DNA of 64,000 nucleotides. Origin: Pirellulales bacterium (lineage in GTDB: Bacteria > Planctomycetota > Planctomycetia > Pirellulales > JACPPG01). Made by a program: the position numbers and the translations under genes. The stretch is taken from contig DASYDW010000139.1 of NCBI GenBank assembly GCA_036499395.1, positions 19,354 through 83,353 on the forward strand, read 5' to 3'. Shown here piece by piece: positions 18,822-27,288 of this stretch (position 1 is its first letter; every line of letters begins with the position of its first letter). The notes below the pieces were generated by a model. It ran no database searches and was not told the DNA's origin. It was given only the letters and a program-made list of their open reading frames with translations.

Positions 18822-19880
18822 TCACGGCGTGAAATCGTCCGTCGACTTCACGCTCAGCGCGAAGCCGGCCAGTAGATTGGCTGTGTGGTCGATGTCCGTC
18901 AGTGAGATCATTTCCACCGGGCTGTGCATGTAGCGGTTCGGGATGCTGACCAGGCCGGTGGCCATGCCGGCGCGGCTGACTTGCATGGCGTTGGCGTCGG
19001 TACCGGTGGCGCGGCCGCTGGCGGCCATCTGGTACGGCACCGCCCCCTTTTCCGCAACTTGTACCAGGCGATCGACCACGCGCGGGTTCATGTTCGGCCC
19101 GCGGTAGATCACCGGCCCACCGCCGAGGCGGACATCCCCTTCTTGCTTCTTGTCGACCGTCGGACAATCCGTGGCGTGCGTAACGTCGACCGCGATGCCG
19201 ATCTGCGGATCGATACTGAAGCTGGCCGTTTGCGCGCCGCGCAGGCCGATCTCTTCTTGCACGGTCGAGGCGCAGTACAGGCCGATATCAAGCTTGCGCA
19301 ATGTCGCGCGACGAAACGCCTCGACGACCGTCCACAGGCCCGACTTATCGTCCATGGCCGTGGCGAAGGCGCAGTCGTTGCGCATGGGGTGCAAGCCGAG
19401 TTGCATGGTGACGGGATCGCCAATGCGGACGACCTTGGCGGCCTCTTCCTTATCCTTCGCGCCGATGTCGATCCACAGGTCCTTCAGCTTCACCACTTGC
19501 TTACGCTCTTCGTCGGTCAGCAAATGGATCGCCTTGCGGGCGATGATCGCCGGGATCGGGCCGCTGGCGGTCCAGACCGTCATCGGCTGGCCGATCAGGA
19601 CCTGCGGGTCCCAGCCGCCGATCGTCTGGGCGTAGATGAAACCTTCGGCGTCGATGTGCTGCACTAGCAGGCCGATCTGGTCGCAATGCCCGGCAAACAT
19701 CAAACGCACCTTGGCGTCCGGATTCTTCACCGCGATGACATTGCCGTGCAGGTCGGTGGTGATCTTGTCGGCGTACTCTTTCAGGTAGTTGCGGACAATT
19801 TCTTGAACTGGCTGTTCGAAGCCCGACGGGCTGGGAGTTTCCAGGATCTTCTTGAAAAACTCGAGCGGGGCAGCGTCCAT
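18822..19880 (-). CDS. M42 family metallopeptidase (glutamyl aminopeptidase/endoglucanase-like)
   Basis: A 352-residue cytoplasmic zinc aminopeptidase. Metal and catalytic motifs are present: FAGHCDQIGLLV (His ligand, about residue 65), AMDDKSG (bridging Asp), TVQEEIGLRGA (catalytic Glu pair), AVDVTHATDCP (Asp) and NRYMHSPVEM (late His ligand). Length is standard for M42 enzymes such as PepA or FrvX. It trims N-terminal residues from peptides. AAAGAGCGA precedes the ATG. Confidence 0.95.
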   Translation of the reverse strand: MDAAPLEFFKKILETPSPSGFEQPVQEIVRNYLKEYADKITTDLHGNVIAVKNPDAKVRLMFAGHCDQIGLLVQHIDAEGFIYAQTIGGWDPQVLIGQPMTVWTASGPIPAIIARKAIHLLTDEERKQVVKLKDLWIDIGAKDKEEAAKVVRIGDPVTMQLGLHPMRNDCAFATAMDDKSGLWTVVEAFRRATLRKLDIGLYCASTVQEEIGLRGAQTASFSIDPQIGIAVDVTHATDCPTVDKKQEGDVRLGGGPVIYRGPNMNPRVVDRLVQVAEKGAVPYQMAASGRATGTDANAMQVSRAGMATGLVSIPNRYMHSPVEMISLTDIDHTANLLAGFALSVKSTDDFTP

Positions 19881-20252
19881 GGTGAGTCGCTCTTTCTAGT
19901 TGCTGGTTTTCCGAGGTAGGCGGGCCGTGACAAATCAAACGACGAAATACGGCCCGGCGTCCGATTATCGCGAATCATGCGTGCCCTGCAAAGTCGAACC
20001 GCGCGTTCGTACATTGGCGATCGAGTGATTCCACGGGTCGCAACCGTGGTTTCGCCAGGGGATTGAACGCCGTCCGGCGCAGCCTTAACATGACGCGCTT
20101 CAGCCTGTGCGGTCGGCGGGTGTTGAAAACTCCTCGCCGTCCGCCGGTCTTGCCGCACCGCCCACGAAGTTCGCCATCGATTCGTGCGGCCTGGGCGATC
20201 GAATTCGCACTCACGTCCACCCGATACACCTTCAATCGATCGAGAAAGAATC
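19881..20252. other. Intergenic region between divergent genes
   Basis: About 370 bp between the M42 peptidase and the fatty-acid oxidation gene. Promoters for both should lie here. No gene or motif I can support. Confidence 0.45.
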
Positions 20253-22376
20253 ATGAGCGAAGTAGTCCATTTCGAACGTCGTGGCGATGTGGCGTTGATC
20301 ACCATCGATTCGCCGCCGGTCAATTCGCTCAGCACGGCGGTCGTCGAAGGGCTATTCGCACGCGTGGCCGAAGCCAACGCCGACGCCGGCATCCGCGCGA
20401 TGGTGATTACCGGAGCGCGCGAGAACTTCATTGCCGGCGCCGACATCACCGGCTTGCAGGCGCTGGCCGAAGGCAAAGGGAAGGTCGACTCGCAGAACAT
20501 CGGCAGCCTGACCGCGAAGCTCGAAGAGCTTGAGGCCAACGCCAAGCCGGTCGTGATGGCGATCGACGGCTTTGCTCTCGGCGGCGGACTGGAAGTAGCC
20601 ATGGCCGGCCAGTGGCGAGTCGGCACGACGCGTTGCCGCTGTGGACTGCCCGAGCTGACGCTGGGGATCATTCCCGGCGCTGCGGGGACGCAACGGCTGC
20701 CGCGAATCGTGGGTGTGCAAAAAGCCACGGAAATGATGCTTACTTCGGCCGAGGTGCGCGGCAAGGAAGTGCTTGAGTTGGGAATCGTGCAAGAGCTGGT
20801 CGAGCCAGACAAATTGATCGACGCGGCGATCGCGGCCGCGCGCAAGCTGGCCGACGGCCACGCCCAGCCGGTGCGTGCCTCGAAGCTGAACGACAAGATC
20901 GGCACCGTCGACCAGGCAAAGATGATCATGCAAGGGGCGACGATGCTGGGGGGGGACAAACTGCGCAACCTCGTCCATCCGCACCTGTGCATGGACGCCA
21001 TCCTGACGGGCGTAACCGATGGGTACGCGGCCGGCCTGAAACGCGAGGCCGAGAATTTCGCCAAGTGCCTGGCCAGCCCCCAAGCGGCCGGCATGATTCA
21101 CATCTTCTTTGCCACTCGCGCCGCGCCGAAGGTGCCGGGCGTCACGGATCAAAAGTTCGAGCCGAAGGCGATTAAGCGCGTCGCCGTGTTGGGGGGCGGC
21201 ACGATGGGATCCGGCATTGCCACCTCGCTGTTGCAATCCGGCTTCGAAGTCGTGCTCAAGGAAGTAAACACCGAGTTCGTCGAAGCCGGTCGCGGTCGGA
21301 TTCAGGCGAACTTGGAATCACGCGTCAAGAAAGGGAAGCTCGCCCAGGACAAGTACGAGCAGATGCTGGCCCGGCTGACTCCACAGATCGAATACGCCGG
21401 CTTCGACAAGGTCGACATGGTGATCGAAGCTGTAATCGAGAACATCGACCTGAAGCAGAGCGTATTCGTCGATCTGGAAAAGGCCGTCCGGCCCGACTGT
21501 ATCCTGGCTTCGAACACCTCGACCATCGATTTGGAAGTGATCGGCGCGAAGACCAAGGCCCAGGACCGCATCTTGGGGACGCATTTCTTTTCGCCAGCGC
21601 ACGTGATGCCGCTGGTCGAGGTTGTGCGCAGCAAGCAAACCAGCCCGCAGGCATTGAACTCGGCGATCAATCTAGTAAAGCAGTTGAAGAAGACGCCGGT
21701 CACGGTCGGCAACTGTGTCGGCTTCTTGGTGAATCGCATTTTCTTCCCCTATGGCCAGACGGCACTGTTGCTAGTGGACAACGGCGTCGATTTGTATCGC
21801 CTGGATAAGGCGGTTTACGACTGGGGAATGCCTATGGGTCCGTTTCGAATGTCGGACCTGGCGGGTGTCGACGTGGCGAAGTTCGCCGGCGGCATCCTGG
21901 CCAAGGCCTACAGCGAGCATAACTACGTGTCGACGCTGGTCGATTACCTGTTCGAAGCCAAACGCTTTGGCGAAAAGACTAAGGTCGGCTACTACAAATA
22001 CGACGGTAAGAAGGCCCTGCCCGATCCGGAACTGGCCGGCTTCGTCGCCAAGGCACGGGCTGACGCGGGCAATCCGCCGGCGATGGAACTATCCGACAAT
22101 GACATCGTCGAGCACGTGCTGTTCGGCGTCGTGAATGAGGCGTGTCGCTGCCTTGACGAGGGAATTGCAATTCGCCCCTCGGACATCGACGTTGCGTGCG
22201 TGATGGGAATGGGCTTCCCGGCCTATCGCGGCGGCATCATGAAATGGGCCGACACGCTGGGAGCGAAATACATCTACGACAAGCTGTTGGCGTGGAGCAA
22301 GAAGTACGGCCCCGTTTACGAACCGAGCGACTATTTGAAGCGCAAGGCCGAAAAGGGCGAAAGCCTGATGAAGTGA
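20253..22376 (+). CDS. fadJ: FadB/FadJ-type enoyl-CoA hydratase / 3-hydroxyacyl-CoA dehydrogenase
   Basis: A 707-residue bifunctional beta-oxidation enzyme: hydration of enoyl-CoA, then NAD-dependent oxidation of 3-hydroxyacyl-CoA. The N-terminal crotonase domain (about 1-190) has the oxyanion-hole loop ALGGGLEVAMA and the second catalytic Glu in LPELTLGIIPG. The dehydrogenase begins near residue 308 with VAVLGGGTMGSGIA, followed by NTSTIDL and the catalytic His of THFFSPAHVMPLVE. Two C-terminal 3HCDH domains follow, ending GMGFPAYRGGIMKWAD. The ATG at 20253 has GAGAAAG just upstream. No thiolase gene is adjacent. FadB versus FadJ cannot be decided from sequence alone. Confidence 0.93.
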   Translation: MSEVVHFERRGDVALITIDSPPVNSLSTAVVEGLFARVAEANADAGIRAMVITGARENFIAGADITGLQALAEGKGKVDSQNIGSLTAKLEELEANAKPVVMAIDGFALGGGLEVAMAGQWRVGTTRCRCGLPELTLGIIPGAAGTQRLPRIVGVQKATEMMLTSAEVRGKEVLELGIVQELVEPDKLIDAAIAAARKLADGHAQPVRASKLNDKIGTVDQAKMIMQGATMLGGDKLRNLVHPHLCMDAILTGVTDGYAAGLKREAENFAKCLASPQAAGMIHIFFATRAAPKVPGVTDQKFEPKAIKRVAVLGGGTMGSGIATSLLQSGFEVVLKEVNTEFVEAGRGRIQANLESRVKKGKLAQDKYEQMLARLTPQIEYAGFDKVDMVIEAVIENIDLKQSVFVDLEKAVRPDCILASNTSTIDLEVIGAKTKAQDRILGTHFFSPAHVMPLVEVVRSKQTSPQALNSAINLVKQLKKTPVTVGNCVGFLVNRIFFPYGQTALLLVDNGVDLYRLDKAVYDWGMPMGPFRMSDLAGVDVAKFAGGILAKAYSEHNYVSTLVDYLFEAKRFGEKTKVGYYKYDGKKALPDPELAGFVAKARADAGNPPAMELSDNDIVEHVLFGVVNEACRCLDEGIAIRPSDIDVACVMGMGFPAYRGGIMKWADTLGAKYIYDKLLAWSKKYGPVYEPSDYLKRKAEKGESLMK

Positions 22377-22437
22377 TCGCGGCATGCTGCGCAACGAGCT
22401 ACGACCTCCGGTCGGGACCGCGAGCAACTTCCCTTAG

Positions 22438-23208
22438 CTATTGCATTTCGCTACGTCGATCACGTCGAAGTCGCCATACTCCCCATGTACAACATGCCGC
22501 GACAACCAGTGCCGCGGTCGTTGGCTCGGGGACTGGGGCGGTGGCGACGATCTGTCCGGTGTAGACACCGAGCAGCGTAATCCCGTCCACATCCCCTTCC
22601 CCCACGGCAAGAATCGGGATGTTGATCACGTACTGGCCGCCGACGACGGTCAGGGTACCACCCGATGCTTGATTGGTGACTGGAAAAGTGATGTCGGCAC
22701 TGCCGACGACGGGAGTCCCCAACAAGTTCAGATTGTAGGCAATGCTTCCGGTCAGAAACTGCATGGCGAGTTGTGTCGAATCGAACGAATCCCCCGTTAG
22801 CGGCAACGACGAACTCGTGACGTCGCCGACCAGTTGACGCACGGCCCCCGCGCCTCCGCCGATTCCTGGGATGTCGATCGTCAGGCCGTATTGTGCCGGA
22901 GCCGAACCTGACGTTCCGTCGGCTAAAGGGCTTTGAGGTTCGGGCTGCAAGGCGAACTGCCCATTTCCCGACGCGAAGAATTGAATCGACGTCGGCGATA
23001 TGTCGACTTGCGCCGTGCCGAACAGGGTGGTCGTATCGCTCCCCGGTGATTGTGCCGTCGAAATTGGCGTGCCATCGGTCAATTCAATGGCCAACGAGAT
23101 TTGGCTCTGTGTACTGTCAATCGTAAAGGTCACCGGACTAGCACTAACCGGAAATGCAGCGAAAACGGTGACGAGGGCCAGCAACGCCACGGGAAAGCGA
23201 TACGCCAT
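22438..23208 (-). CDS. PEP-CTERM sorted secreted protein
   Basis: 256 residues from the ATG giving MAYRFPVALLALVTVFAAFP, a signal peptide; GGAG lies 10 nt upstream. The body is Ser/Thr/Gly-rich beta structure with no recognised domain. The C-terminus has the PEP-CTERM tripartite signal: VPEPTTAAL, a hydrophobic helix with VVAACCTWGVW, then basic RLRRDRR. It should be processed by an exosortase and delivered to the cell surface. No exosortase gene is in the window. It is convergent with the fatty-acid oxidation gene. Confidence 0.82.
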   Translation of the reverse strand: MAYRFPVALLALVTVFAAFPVSASPVTFTIDSTQSQISLAIELTDGTPISTAQSPGSDTTTLFGTAQVDISPTSIQFFASGNGQFALQPEPQSPLADGTSGSAPAQYGLTIDIPGIGGGAGAVRQLVGDVTSSSLPLTGDSFDSTQLAMQFLTGSIAYNLNLLGTPVVGSADITFPVTNQASGGTLTVVGGQYVINIPILAVGEGDVDGITLLGVYTGQIVATAPVPEPTTAALVVAACCTWGVWRLRRDRRSEMQ

Positions 23209-23628
23209 TAAGAAGAAACTCCAAAAACGATCCGAGGCAGGTCCAAACACGAAAGCGACTGTTTCCAGACTAGACAGAAATAACAATCGCGATCAGTATT
23301 CCGGGAGCGTCCGAGAGCGCAAAAGCCGCGACGAAGGTCGCCGAACGCGCTGCAAAAATCGATCGCATGGCCATCCCTTCATGCGTCAAACGGGCGAAAT
23401 GGACCGCTTATTGTACCGGCCGTGAAGCGGCACATGTCCCGCAGGCACCCGAAAAGCGTCTCGTTGCGGCATGTACGACGGTCAAACGCAGTGCCTCAAC
23501 TGAATGAATCTACGTCATGGCTAGCTCAGTGCTCTGCTTCGGCGATATAATCGACTGCTGGTCAGCCTATGAGCTGTTTGGCTCGTTCAGGGCGGCCGAT
23601 CGTGATTTTTGAGCGGTGGAGTTCGGCC
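23209..23628. other. Intergenic region between divergent genes
   Basis: About 420 bp between the PEP-CTERM gene and the bifunctional nuclease gene. Apart from a possible -10 element at 23547 nothing is recognised. Confidence 0.45.
23547..23552 (+). promoter_or_regulatory. Possible -10 element (TATAAT)
   Basis: A perfect TATAAT lies 76 nt before the bifunctional nuclease start. The region 17 nt upstream has no good TTGACA match, so support is limited to the -10 hexamer and its position. Confidence 0.3.
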
Positions 23629-24033
23629 ATGCCAGTGCAGATGGAATTGTCGCGGATCATCATCAGCGAGATCAACGACCAACAGGTGATCTACCTGAAG
23701 GAAGTTGACGGCGATCGCTCGTTTCCGATTCTGATCGGCATCTTCGAGGCCACGAGCATCGACCGCCGCGTGAAAGGACACGGTTCGCCGCGACCATTGA
23801 CCCATGATCTGCTGGTGCGTGTGGCCGAGCACTTAGGAGCCGAATTCCAAAGCGTGGTGATCAGCGAGCTAAAGGATCACACCTATTACGCCAAGCTGCA
23901 AATCAAGCACGAAGGCGAAACGATCGAAGTTGACGCCCGCCCGTCGGACGCCATCGCCGTGGCCGTGACCTGCGATCCACCGCTGCCGATCTACGTCTCG
24001 GAAGAAGTGCTGAACGATGTGCTGGGGAATTAG
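23629..24033 (+). CDS. Bifunctional nuclease family protein (DUF151)
   Basis: 134 residues from the ATG giving MPVQMELSRIIISEINDQQ. The family pattern is clear: VYLKE-like strand, FPILIGIFEATSIDRR, PLTHDLL and EVDARPSDAIAVAV. DUF151 proteins include plant and bacterial enzymes reported to have RNase/DNase activity; the role in most bacteria is unsettled. Normal length, cytoplasmic. Convergent with the aspartokinase gene with an inverted repeat between. Confidence 0.93.
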   Translation: MPVQMELSRIIISEINDQQVIYLKEVDGDRSFPILIGIFEATSIDRRVKGHGSPRPLTHDLLVRVAEHLGAEFQSVVISELKDHTYYAKLQIKHEGETIEVDARPSDAIAVAVTCDPPLPIYVSEEVLNDVLGN

Positions 24034-24035
24034 TA

Positions 24036-24118
24036 TCAAGTAGTCGGTAGCTGGTAGTCAGTTAAGCCATGACGCTCAATTGCTTTCAGCTACCAGCAAC
24101 TGAGTACCGACTACCTTC
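24036..24118. repeat. Imperfect inverted repeat between convergent genes
   Basis: A left arm near 24039-24062 (AGTAGTCGGTAGCTGGTAG, then TCAGTT) matches the reverse complement of the right arm near 24088-24117, with small shifts. It is built of CGGTAG/TGGTAG-like units. It could be a bidirectional terminator for the nuclease and aspartokinase genes, or a copy of a genomic repeat. Confidence 0.5.
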
Positions 24119-24120
24119 CC

Positions 24121-25920
24121 TCACACACGCGCGTCGGCGAAGGCCTGCTTCAGGCATTCCATTCCTTTTTGGCCGGCGGCGCCGTCGACGACCACGTTCA
24201 CGCGCACTTCGCTGGTGTTGATCATCTCGATATTGATACCGGCCGCGGCGAGCGAACGAAACATGCGGATCGCGACGTCAGTATGGCTGCGCATGCCAAT
24301 GCCTGAAACCGAGAGTTTCGCCACGCGAGGCGAACTGGTTACCGGTCCGCAGCCGAGTTTCGCGGCAGCCTCTTTGCTAACTTGGATCGCTTTATCGAGA
24401 TGCGATTGAGGAACCGTGAAGCTCAGGTTCGCATGGCCGGCGCGCCCCAGGCTTTGCACGATCATGTCGACGAAAATCGAACCGGCGGCGATCCGCTCGA
24501 ACACTTCGGCGGCCAAGCCCGGCTGGTCGGGCAAGCCGCTGATCGTGACCCGGGCTTGCGTCTCGTCGAGCTGGATATCGTCGATCGTCAGATCTTCCAT
24601 CCCGTGCAACCGGTCGACGATTTTTCCCTTCAGCTTCGCCACGATATCGTTGGCCGTGTGGCTGCGAGCGGGTTCGCTACCCGCGCCGTTTTCGTCCAGG
24701 GCCTTCGGCGCCTTGTCCAGCTCGAACACGCGATGCACGGCGCGCAAGGCCGTGGCCGCCTGATCGCGGCTGACCAGGGCCGAGATCTTGATTTCGCTGG
24801 TCGTGATCATCAGCATGTTGACCTTCGCATCGGCCAGGGCGCGGAACATTTGTTGTGCGACGCCGGTCTGCGTGGCCATGCCGACGCCGACGACCGAAAT
24901 CTTCGACACGCTGTCGTCCTGGCTGAAGCCTTCGGCCCCTAGTTCCGCGGCCACCTGTTCGACTGCCTTCAGCGTCGTCGGCAATTCGTCCTTCGGCACC
25001 GTGAACGAAATATCGGCCTTGGCTCCGGCTCCGACGTTCTGCACGATCATATCGACCGAGATATTCTTCGCCGCGATCTTCGAGAACAGCGACAGGCTGG
25101 TGCCCGGCTTATCGGGAACGCCCAACAACGTAACTCGGGCTTCGTTCTTTACGAGTGTGGCACCGCTGACAGCTTGACCTTCGGCCTCGGGACGCTCGGT
25201 GATCATCGAGCCGGGCTGATCGCTGAAGCTGCTGCGGACGTGAATCGGCACCGAAAACTTCTTGGCGAACTCGATCGAACGGCTGTGCATGACGCCGGCC
25301 CCCAGGCTGGCCAATTCGAGCATCTCGTCGTAGCTGACTTGCCGCATGCGGCGCGCCTCGGGCAAGAGCCGCGGATCGGTCGTGTAAACACCGTCGACGT
25401 CGGTATAAATCTCGCACGAGTCGGCGGCCAGAACCGCCGCCAGGGCCACGGCCGTTGTATCACTGCCGCCACGCCCCAGGGTCGTGATATTGCCGTGCTC
25501 ATCGATTCCCTGAAAGCCGGCGGCGATCACGATCTTGCCGGCATCGAGCGCCTCGCGCATGCGATCGGTCGAAATCGAATGAATGCGCGCCTTGGTGTGC
25601 GTGTTGTCGGTGCGAATGCCGATCTGCGCGCCGGTGAAGCTGATCGCCTGGCAGCCGAGTGATTCGATAGCCATCGCCATCAGCGCCACGCTCACCTGCT
25701 CGCCCGTCGACAGCAGCATGTCCATTTCGCGCGCCGGAGGATGGTCTGTGATCTCGTGGGCCAGATCGACCAAGATGTCCGTATTGTGCCCCATGGCGCT
25801 AACGACCATCACGACTTGATTACCGTCGGCCTGCGCGCGAACCGCCTTGCGGGCCGCGGCCAAGATCTTCTGACTGTCAGCGACGCTGGTGCCGCCGAAT
25901 TTCTGAACGATAAGTGGCAT
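24121..25920 (-). CDS. lysC: Aspartate kinase with four ACT domains
   Basis: A 599-residue enzyme that phosphorylates aspartate, the first step to Lys, Thr, Met and diaminopimelate. The kinase domain (about 1-240) shows VQKFGGTSVADSQKI, TLGRGGSDTTAVALAA and IYTDVDGVYTTDPR. The regulatory part has two ACT pairs (about 265-400 and 450-599): ARVTLLGVPDKPGTSLSLF with KISVVGVGMATQTGVAQQMF, then ARVTISGLPDQPGLAAEVF with KLSVSGIGMRSHTDVAIRMF. Usual monofunctional enzymes have about 400 residues and one pair; a duplicated set is also known in cyanobacteria. It is third in a run after hom and apgM, with a 159-bp gap. Feedback inhibition by Lys and/or Thr is expected. Confidence 0.95.
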   Translation of the reverse strand: MPLIVQKFGGTSVADSQKILAAARKAVRAQADGNQVVMVVSAMGHNTDILVDLAHEITDHPPAREMDMLLSTGEQVSVALMAMAIESLGCQAISFTGAQIGIRTDNTHTKARIHSISTDRMREALDAGKIVIAAGFQGIDEHGNITTLGRGGSDTTAVALAAVLAADSCEIYTDVDGVYTTDPRLLPEARRMRQVSYDEMLELASLGAGVMHSRSIEFAKKFSVPIHVRSSFSDQPGSMITERPEAEGQAVSGATLVKNEARVTLLGVPDKPGTSLSLFSKIAAKNISVDMIVQNVGAGAKADISFTVPKDELPTTLKAVEQVAAELGAEGFSQDDSVSKISVVGVGMATQTGVAQQMFRALADAKVNMLMITTSEIKISALVSRDQAATALRAVHRVFELDKAPKALDENGAGSEPARSHTANDIVAKLKGKIVDRLHGMEDLTIDDIQLDETQARVTISGLPDQPGLAAEVFERIAAGSIFVDMIVQSLGRAGHANLSFTVPQSHLDKAIQVSKEAAAKLGCGPVTSSPRVAKLSVSGIGMRSHTDVAIRMFRSLAAAGINIEMINTSEVRVNVVVDGAAGQKGMECLKQAFADARV

Positions 25921-26027
25921 GATGCCTCGATGCGTTGACGAACGATGTTCGCTTATTCAATCGCTCCGCTAGTGGAGCAGCGAAAGATTTTGTTGATTAA
26001 TGTTTTCGTTGGGGGCGGACTTTATAG

Positions 26028-26044
26028 GGTGCTCTCTGAGCACC
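26028..26044 (-). other. Hairpin between apgM and lysC
   Basis: A perfect 7-bp stem (26028-26034 with 26038-26044) and 3-nt loop in the 159-bp gap. No T-run follows on the minus strand, so it is more likely an RNA-processing or partial-attenuation hairpin than a full terminator. Confidence 0.3.
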
Positions 26045-26079
26045 GTCTTAATCAATGGCTGTCACTGTCCAACTAATGC

Positions 26080-27285
26080 CTATTTGCCTTCTAAGAAATA
26101 TCGCATCAGCTTCCAGCCGGGATCGAACGAGAGAGCTGAGTTCGCGGCCGATGTTTCGCCGTAAGTATTCAAGCCGTCGGCGGACACGCCGCTACCGGCG
26201 ATCGTCCAAGGCACGGCGCCGTGGCTGTGCGTCTTGGTGCGGACCGGCGTGGGATGATCGGGCGTAACCAGGATGCGATAATCGCCCTGAGCCTTAAGCG
26301 CCGCGTGCAGCGGGCCAACGATGTGCTGATCGATTTCTTCCAGGGCTTTGATCTTTTCTTCGGCCCGACCTTCGTGCGAGGCTTCGTCCGTGGCTTCGAC
26401 GTGGACGCAAATGATATCGGTCGCCGGAATCGCCTCGATCGCGTACCGCCCCTTGGCGGCGTAATCGGTGTCGAGATACCCGGTAGCGCCCGGCACTTCG
26501 ATTCTTTTCCAGCCCACCAGTGCCGCCAGGCCCCGCAATAGATCAACGGCCGTGATCATCGTGCCACTATGACCGTACACCTCGGCAAACGGCCGCAGGG
26601 CCGGCATACGGCCTTGGCCCCACAGCCAAATATTCGTGGCCGGCAGCTTGCCTGCCTTCCGCCGGGCGACATTCACCGGATGCTCGGCGAACAGCGCCAC
26701 GCTGTCGTGCATTAATTGATTCAGCACGTCGCTCCCTGGCCCGCGCGGATAATCATCCAGCACGCTTTTGTCGGTCAGGTCGTGCGGCGGCGTGGCCCGG
26801 GTGTCATTGCCAAACGGCGCCGGCCGGCCCGCACCGCGATAGACGAGCAAGTTGCGATAACTGACACCCGGAAAAAACGTCAGCCGATCGTTGCCGAGCT
26901 TCTCCTGCGCGGTCGTTAGCAGGGCCGTCGCTTCTTCGGTGGAAATATGGCCGGCCGTGAAATCGCGCATCGACTGGTTTTCGACCGTCACCAGATTGCA
27001 GCGGATCGCCCAATCCTCGCTCCCCAGCGGAATGTCTTGTGCCGCAGCTTCAAGCGGCGCTCGACCGGTGAAGTATTCGAGCGGGTCGTAGCCAAACAGG
27101 CTGAGGTTCGCCACGTCCGAGCCGGGGGGCAGCGACGCCGGCACATGGCTGGCCCGGCCGACGACGCCAGCCTTGGCAATCGCGTCCATGTGCGGCACCT
27201 GCGCCGCCTCGAGCGGCGTGCGCCCGCCCAACGATTCCTGAGGTTCGTCCGCACAACCATCCGGTATCACGATCGCATATTTCAT
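26080..27285 (-). CDS. apgM: ApgM-type cofactor-independent phosphoglycerate mutase family; possible homoserine kinase
   Basis: 401 residues of the archaeal-type 2,3-bisphosphoglycerate-independent phosphoglycerate mutase family, in the alkaline-phosphatase superfamily. Metal-site Asp9 is in IPDGCADEP and the candidate nucleophile Ser56 in PPGSDVANLSLFGYDP. Later metal ligands are in ICVHVEATDEASHEG and VTPDHPTPVRTKTHSHG. It starts 3 bp after the homoserine dehydrogenase stop and is followed by the aspartokinase. A subgroup of this family in threonine clusters has been proposed to be homoserine kinase (TIGR02535, from memory). No GHMP-type thrB is visible here, so that role is a serious alternative to glycolytic mutase. 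Confidence 0.88.
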   Translation of the reverse strand: MKYAIVIPDGCADEPQESLGGRTPLEAAQVPHMDAIAKAGVVGRASHVPASLPPGSDVANLSLFGYDPLEYFTGRAPLEAAAQDIPLGSEDWAIRCNLVTVENQSMRDFTAGHISTEEATALLTTAQEKLGNDRLTFFPGVSYRNLLVYRGAGRPAPFGNDTRATPPHDLTDKSVLDDYPRGPGSDVLNQLMHDSVALFAEHPVNVARRKAGKLPATNIWLWGQGRMPALRPFAEVYGHSGTMITAVDLLRGLAALVGWKRIEVPGATGYLDTDYAAKGRYAIEAIPATDIICVHVEATDEASHEGRAEEKIKALEEIDQHIVGPLHAALKAQGDYRILVTPDHPTPVRTKTHSHGAVPWTIAGSGVSADGLNTYGETSAANSALSFDPGWKLMRYFLEGK

Positions 27286-27288
27286 TGT

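Noticed and set aside
19781..21094. 437-codon minus-strand frame across the fatty-acid oxidation gene
   Set aside because: Ser/Pro/Arg-rich, no motifs, and it covers the well-supported FadJ and M42 genes.
23521..23545. GCTAGCTCAGT segment resembling a tRNA D-arm
   Set aside because: No acceptor stem, anticodon arm or T-loop could be built around it.
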